From: Spirosoma fluviale
GTDB taxonomy: Bacteria; Bacteroidota; Bacteroidia; Cytophagales; Spirosomataceae
Direction: 5' to 3'
Assembly: GCA_945860325.1 (NCBI GenBank)
Contig: CAMARL010000053.1
Span: forward strand, 1 to 10,499
Length of the DNA stretch: 10,499 nt
Under the pieces are notes generated by a model, which saw nothing but the letters and a program-made list of their open reading frames with translations, was not told where the DNA came from and did not search any database. The translations under genes were made by a program, and so were the position numbers. The stretch's first letter is position 1; every line of letters begins with the position of its first letter. Of this stretch, positions 7,426-10,499 are shown one piece after another.

Positions 7426-8687
7426 ACCAATAATAAATACGTAGCAGCACCGGCAAAGTATCCCAATAGAGCTAGAATTCCTATTTTTTTAGCATACCAG
7501 ATAAATTCGATTTTTTCCATCCCCATCACGGCGACACCCGCTGCGGAGCCAATAATCAAAATACTTCCACCGGTACCCGCACAAAAAGCCAAATATTCCC
7601 ACATGCTATGATCCAACGGGAAATCAGTCAAATGATACATCCCCATGGTTGCTGCCACGAGTGGAACATTATCTACGACCGAAGAAGCCAAGCCGATAAT
7701 CGTTACGATTAAGTATTGATTCCCCAACGTGTTTTCTAGGAAAACAGCTAAAGACTCGAGATATCCAAAAGATTCTAAGGCGCCTATGGCCAACAAAATA
7801 CCCAAGAAAAAAAGTACGCTAGATGTATCCACTTTACTTAAGGCAAAACCAACCGTGTAGGGTTTTTTGGCAGCTTCATCCTTGTCCGAATGCAATATTT
7901 CAGAAATGATCCATACAATTCCTAAACCTAATAAAATTCCCATGTAGGGAGGAAGATGCGTAATCGACTTAAAGATAGGAACCCCTAATAAACTAGCGAT
8001 CCCTGCAAAAAGCATAATTTTTCCCTCCTTTTCTTCCGCTTTACTTAAGGCTGGAAGTGGATGAGGAACACCTAATTTTTCGTTTCTAACCCAATAAGAG
8101 CCTACAGCCAATGGAACTAATAAAGAAATTAATGCCGGTAAAAATAAAACCTTAATAATTCCCCAAGCAGATATTTGACCGCCAATCCAAAGCATGGTTG
8201 TTGTAACATCCCCTATCGGAGACCAAGCACCCCCCGCATTTGCCGCGATGACCACCACTCCCACAAAATATTTCCTCGTTTGTGAATCTGAAATTAACTT
8301 GCGTAAAAGCGTAACCATGACGATGGCCGTAGTTAAATTATCTAATGTGGCTGAGATAAAAAACGTGACAATCCCCACGATCCACAATAGCTTAGCTGAA
8401 TTTTTTGTTTGTATTAATTGGTTCACAAATCTGAAACCCTGATGCGCATCGATTAACTCCACCAAAGTCATGGCGCCTAAAAGAAAAAATAAGATCTCCG
8501 AAGTACTCCCCAAATGATGAGATAGTTGTCCCAATTCCCCCTCCCCCTTAACCAAAGCAAATACCACCCAAACAAGGACACCGGTCAATAAAGCAGTTGC
8601 CGTTTTATTGATTTTCAATGGATGTTCAAACGCAATAGCGAGGTATCCTAGAATAAAAATGAAGACTGAAATTATTTCCATATGCAT
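7422..8687 (-). CDS. nhaD: NhaD-type Na+/H+ antiporter
   Basis: A 421-residue polytopic inner-membrane protein of the ion transporter (IT) superfamily, expected to export Na+ (or Li+) in exchange for protons and so serve pH and sodium homeostasis. About a dozen hydrophobic helices cover the protein, with a charged cytoplasmic-type loop at about 201-223. The two inverted halves each have the family's discontinuous-helix motif: SATLDNLTTA (112-121, Asp116/Asn117) and SSVVDNVPLVAA (335-346, Asp339/Asn340). These are followed by GGAWSPIGDVTT (152-163, Asp160) and GTGGSILIIGSAAGVA (371-386). This pattern fits NhaD better than NhaA or NhaB. The ATG at 8687 and a second ATG two codons on are both possible starts. 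The stop overlaps that of the convergent PAP2 gene, so no dedicated terminator fits between them. A strong hairpin ends 12 nt before the ATG and could affect expression. Confidence 0.9.
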   Translation of the reverse strand: MHMEIISVFIFILGYLAIAFEHPLKINKTATALLTGVLVWVVFALVKGEGELGQLSHHLGSTSEILFFLLGAMTLVELIDAHQGFRFVNQLIQTKNSAKLLWIVGIVTFFISATLDNLTTAIVMVTLLRKLISDSQTRKYFVGVVVIAANAGGAWSPIGDVTTTMLWIGGQISAWGIIKVLFLPALISLLVPLAVGSYWVRNEKLGVPHPLPALSKAEEKEGKIMLFAGIASLLGVPIFKSITHLPPYMGILLGLGIVWIISEILHSDKDEAAKKPYTVGFALSKVDTSSVLFFLGILLAIGALESFGYLESLAVFLENTLGNQYLIVTIIGLASSVVDNVPLVAATMGMYHLTDFPLDHSMWEYLAFCAGTGGSILIIGSAAGVAVMGMEKIEFIWYAKKIGILALLGYFAGAATYLLLV

Positions 8688-8699
8688 AAATATATAAAG

Positions 8700-8729
8700 A
8701 GAAAGTCAGAGATTCTGCTCTGACTTTCT
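8700..8729 (-). terminator. perfect 12-bp hairpin, likely terminator of the aminotransferase gene
   Basis: The arms 8700-8711 (AGAAAGTCAGAG) and 8718-8729 (CTCTGACTTTCT) are perfectly complementary around a 6-nt loop. On the minus strand the hairpin begins 21 nt after the aminotransferase TAG and is followed by a T-rich but A-interrupted stretch (CTTTATATATTTATG). That fits a Rho-independent terminator with a weak U tract. It also sits 12 nt before the nhaD ATG, so it could instead, or also, act in the nhaD leader. Confidence 0.7.
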
Positions 8730-8750
8730 TAATTATAGTAAATATTAACT

Positions 8751-9953
8751 CTATTTTAATTTAGCTACCGCAACTTTAATTCGCTCACAGGCTTCCTCCA
8801 ATTGCTCATCAGCGGCGGCAGTTGAAATACGCATACAATCAGGAGCTCCAAAACCTGAGCCAGCGACTGTGGCTACAAAAGCATCCATCAACAACCATGT
8901 ACAAAAATCATCTGAATCCTTGATGGTCGTTTTTCCATCCGATTTACCAAAATAATACGATATATCAGGGAAGGCATAAAATGCTCCATCGGGCATATTA
9001 ACTTTAAAACCAGGTATTTCTCTTAATCTACCCACTACTAATTTTCTACGACGATCGTAGGCTTCCTTCATCTCGTACGCATGATCTAAAGGACCATTAA
9101 ATGCCGCAACAGATGCCTTTTGTGCAATAGAATTGGTTCCTGAAGTCACCTGACCCTGTAATTTTTCTACTCCATCGGCAATCCATTTGGCGGCGGCAAT
9201 GAATCCAATTCTCCAACCCGTCATCGCATGGCCTTTGGCAACCCCATTCACCGTAATAACACGTTCTTTAATTTCAGGAATTGATCCGATCGAAAAGTGA
9301 CCTCCCTGTGTGAAGTTGATGTACTCATAAATCTCATCCGCCAAAACAAAAATGTTTTCATGGCGAGCCACTACATTAGCGATATCCCTTAATTCTGATT
9401 CTGTATAGACTGAACCTGTTGGGTTATTAGGCGATGAAAACATCACCATTTTAGTTTTTGGTGTAATAGCAGCTTCAAACTGCTCCGCTGTCACTTTAAA
9501 ATTATTATCAAAAGCACCTTGTACAAGCACTGATTTTCCCTCGGCCAACTTCACCATCTCTGAATAAGAAACCCAATAAGGCGAGAAAATAATGACCTCA
9601 TCTCCCGGATTAATTAATGCTGCAATGGCATTGGCCAACGAATGTTTCGCGCCGGTGGATACCACAATATTTTCTGAACCCCACTCTAAATTATTATCGC
9701 GCTTTAGTTTATTGGCAATTGCCATACGTAAATCAGGATAACCTGCCACGGGAGAATATCCGTGGAATCCATCGTCAATGGCCTTTTTTGCCGCATCACA
9801 AATGTGAGCTGGTGTTTTAAAATCTGGCTCGCCGACCGATAAACTAATTACTTGATGACCCTGAGAAGCAAGTTCTCGGGCTTTTTTGGTCATACCCAAC
9901 GTGGATGACTCTTCTAATGCTTGGATGCGTTTCGCTAGTAAGGATACTGACAT
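8751..9953 (-). CDS. PLP-dependent class I aminotransferase (aspartate aminotransferase-like)
   Basis: A 400-residue cytosolic fold-type I aminotransferase resembling bacterial aspartate aminotransferases of the subgroup with a 390-400 residue chain. It would interconvert an amino acid and its 2-oxo acid, most likely aspartate or a similar substrate with 2-oxoglutarate; specificity cannot be fixed by eye. Visible residues are GEPDF (41-45), the cofactor phosphate loop STGAKHS (99-105), SPNNPTG (174-180, Asn177), ADEIYE (205-210, Asp206 pairing with the PLP ring nitrogen), and Lys240 in NGVAKGHAMTGWRIGF, the Schiff-base lysine. MRIS has Arg375, which binds the substrate carboxylate. The ATG at 9953 starts a normal N-terminus and has a promoter box 32 nt upstream. 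The stop is TAG, followed after one codon by TAA. Flanked by its own promoter and a terminator hairpin, it looks monocistronic. Confidence 0.93.
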   Translation of the reverse strand: MSVSLLAKRIQALEESSTLGMTKKARELASQGHQVISLSVGEPDFKTPAHICDAAKKAIDDGFHGYSPVAGYPDLRMAIANKLKRDNNLEWGSENIVVSTGAKHSLANAIAALINPGDEVIIFSPYWVSYSEMVKLAEGKSVLVQGAFDNNFKVTAEQFEAAITPKTKMVMFSSPNNPTGSVYTESELRDIANVVARHENIFVLADEIYEYINFTQGGHFSIGSIPEIKERVITVNGVAKGHAMTGWRIGFIAAAKWIADGVEKLQGQVTSGTNSIAQKASVAAFNGPLDHAYEMKEAYDRRRKLVVGRLREIPGFKVNMPDGAFYAFPDISYYFGKSDGKTTIKDSDDFCTWLLMDAFVATVAGSGFGAPDCMRISTAAADEQLEEACERIKVAVAKLK

Positions 9954-9985
9954 AAATTGATTTGAACTTTTACTGATAATTTGTG

Positions 9986-9993
9986 CAAAATTA
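9986..9993 (-). promoter_or_regulatory. candidate -7 promoter box (TAATTTTG) for the aminotransferase gene
   Basis: The minus strand reads TAATTTTG, an exact TAnnTTTG match, 32 nt before the aminotransferase ATG and inside the 83-nt gap after the ABC transporter gene. Transcription would start near 9979. No perfect TTTG is present at -33, so the assignment rests mainly on the -7 match and the position. Confidence 0.5.
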
Positions 9994-10036
9994 CCTTTTA
10001 AAAATCTGAATATCTAATAAAACTTGAAAAAAGGAC

Positions 10037-10499
10037 TTAGATTAACTGACTTAATTTTACATAAACTCCCTTTTTAATGGACATTAACTCAAGGTGAGTT
10101 CCCTTTTCTACAATACTTCCTTGCTCTACGACAAGAATTTGATCCGCATGTTGGATTGTGCTCAATCGATGGGCAATGACAAGTACGGTCCGATTCTTCA
10201 TCAAATTTCCAAGTGCAGCTTGAACTAATTTTTCGGATTCATTATCTAGCGCGCTAGTCGCTTCGTCCAAAATCAAAATGGGAGGATTTTTTAAAACGGC
10301 CCGAGCGATGGAAATCCGCTGGCGCTGGCCACCTGATAATTTGGATCCCCGGTCACCTATAATGGTTTGATATCCATCAGCACTCTCTGAAATAAATTCG
10401 TGGGCATTGGCAATTTTTGCGGCAGCTTCCACTTCAGTTAAGGTCGCCTCTGTGCCAAAAGCAATGTTATTGAAAATAGTATCATTGAACAAAACTGAT
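10037..10499 (-). CDS. ABC exporter ATP-binding domain (C-terminal fragment, cut by window edge)
   Basis: The last 154 codons of an ABC-type exporter (MsbA/MdlB-like, membrane and ATPase domains usually fused). Translation enters from beyond base 10499. The TTG at 10492 is an internal leucine of SVLFNDTIFNNIAFG, the conserved segment just after the Q-loop, and is not a start. Numbering from the first complete codon, the fragment has the ABC signature LSGGQRQR (54-61), Walker B ILILDE (74-79) followed by ATSALD, and the switch histidine in IAHRLSTI (His110). Walker A and the whole transmembrane half lie outside the window. The transported substrate is not deducible: lipid, peptide and drug exporters share these motifs. 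It ends in TAA with an 83-nt gap before the aminotransferase start, and no clear terminator hairpin is visible there. Confidence 0.92.
   Translation of the reverse strand, partial: SVLFNDTIFNNIAFGTEATLTEVEAAAKIANAHEFISESADGYQTIIGDRGSKLSGGQRQRISIARAVLKNPPILILDEATSALDNESEKLVQAALGNLMKNRTVLVIAHRLSTIQHADQILVVEQGSIVEKGTHLELMSIKKGVYVKLSQLI

Noticed and set aside
8700..8729. Hairpin as a mobile-element end or CRISPR-like repeat
   Set aside because: Only one copy is present, with no transposase, direct repeats or spacers nearby.
10490..10492. TTG as the start of a small standalone ATPase gene
   Set aside because: The frame continues upstream to the window edge with residues expected just after the Q-loop, so the gene is truncated by the window and is not short.

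Overview
The window looks like a chromosomal segment of a low-GC Bacteroidota bacterium, probably in or near the Cytophagales. This rests on AT-rich DNA, TAnnTTTG-type promoter boxes in place of Shine-Dalgarno sites, and the gene order rsmH, FtsL-like, ftsI with a C-terminal PASTA domain, murE, mraY. It is a core housekeeping region. I see no phage, insertion sequence, CRISPR array, RNA gene or defence locus.

Layout. Positions 1-5383 (minus strand, read right to left) hold the start of a division and cell-wall (dcw) cluster: rsmH, a small FtsL-like membrane protein, the septal transpeptidase ftsI, murE, and the first 139 codons of mraY, which runs off the left edge. The first four genes are separated by 1, 13 and 1 nt; mraY follows murE after a 67-nt gap. 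Positions 5492-7425 (plus strand) hold a divergent two-gene unit, an exported thioredoxin-like (TlpA-type) protein and a PAP2-family phosphatase, coupled by a TAATG stop/start overlap. The phosphatase converges tail-to-tail with a NhaD-type sodium/proton antiporter gene (8687-7422), the two stop codons sharing bases. Upstream of nhaD lie a strong hairpin, a class I aminotransferase gene (9953-8751) with a good promoter box, and the C-terminal ATP-binding domain of a multidrug/lipid-type ABC exporter cut by the right edge.

How the genes work together. RsmH methylates 16S rRNA; FtsL-like and FtsI act in the septal divisome. MurE adds the third amino acid, by its DNPR motif meso-diaminopimelate, to the UDP-MurNAc peptide. 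MraY loads that precursor on undecaprenyl phosphate to form lipid I. The PAP2 protein could recycle undecaprenyl pyrophosphate, but that is only an inference from family and neighbourhood.

The main anomaly is in murE. Codon 97 is an in-frame TAG where relatives, from my memory of the family, usually have tyrosine, just before the ATP-binding P-loop. There is no frameshift, and everything on either side reads as a normal 484-codon MurE. Because MurE is normally essential, this is a sequencing error, a recent nonsense mutation with suppression or a second copy, readthrough, or a two-polypeptide enzyme. I did not find a convincing new biological system here; the murE stop is the item most worth checking.
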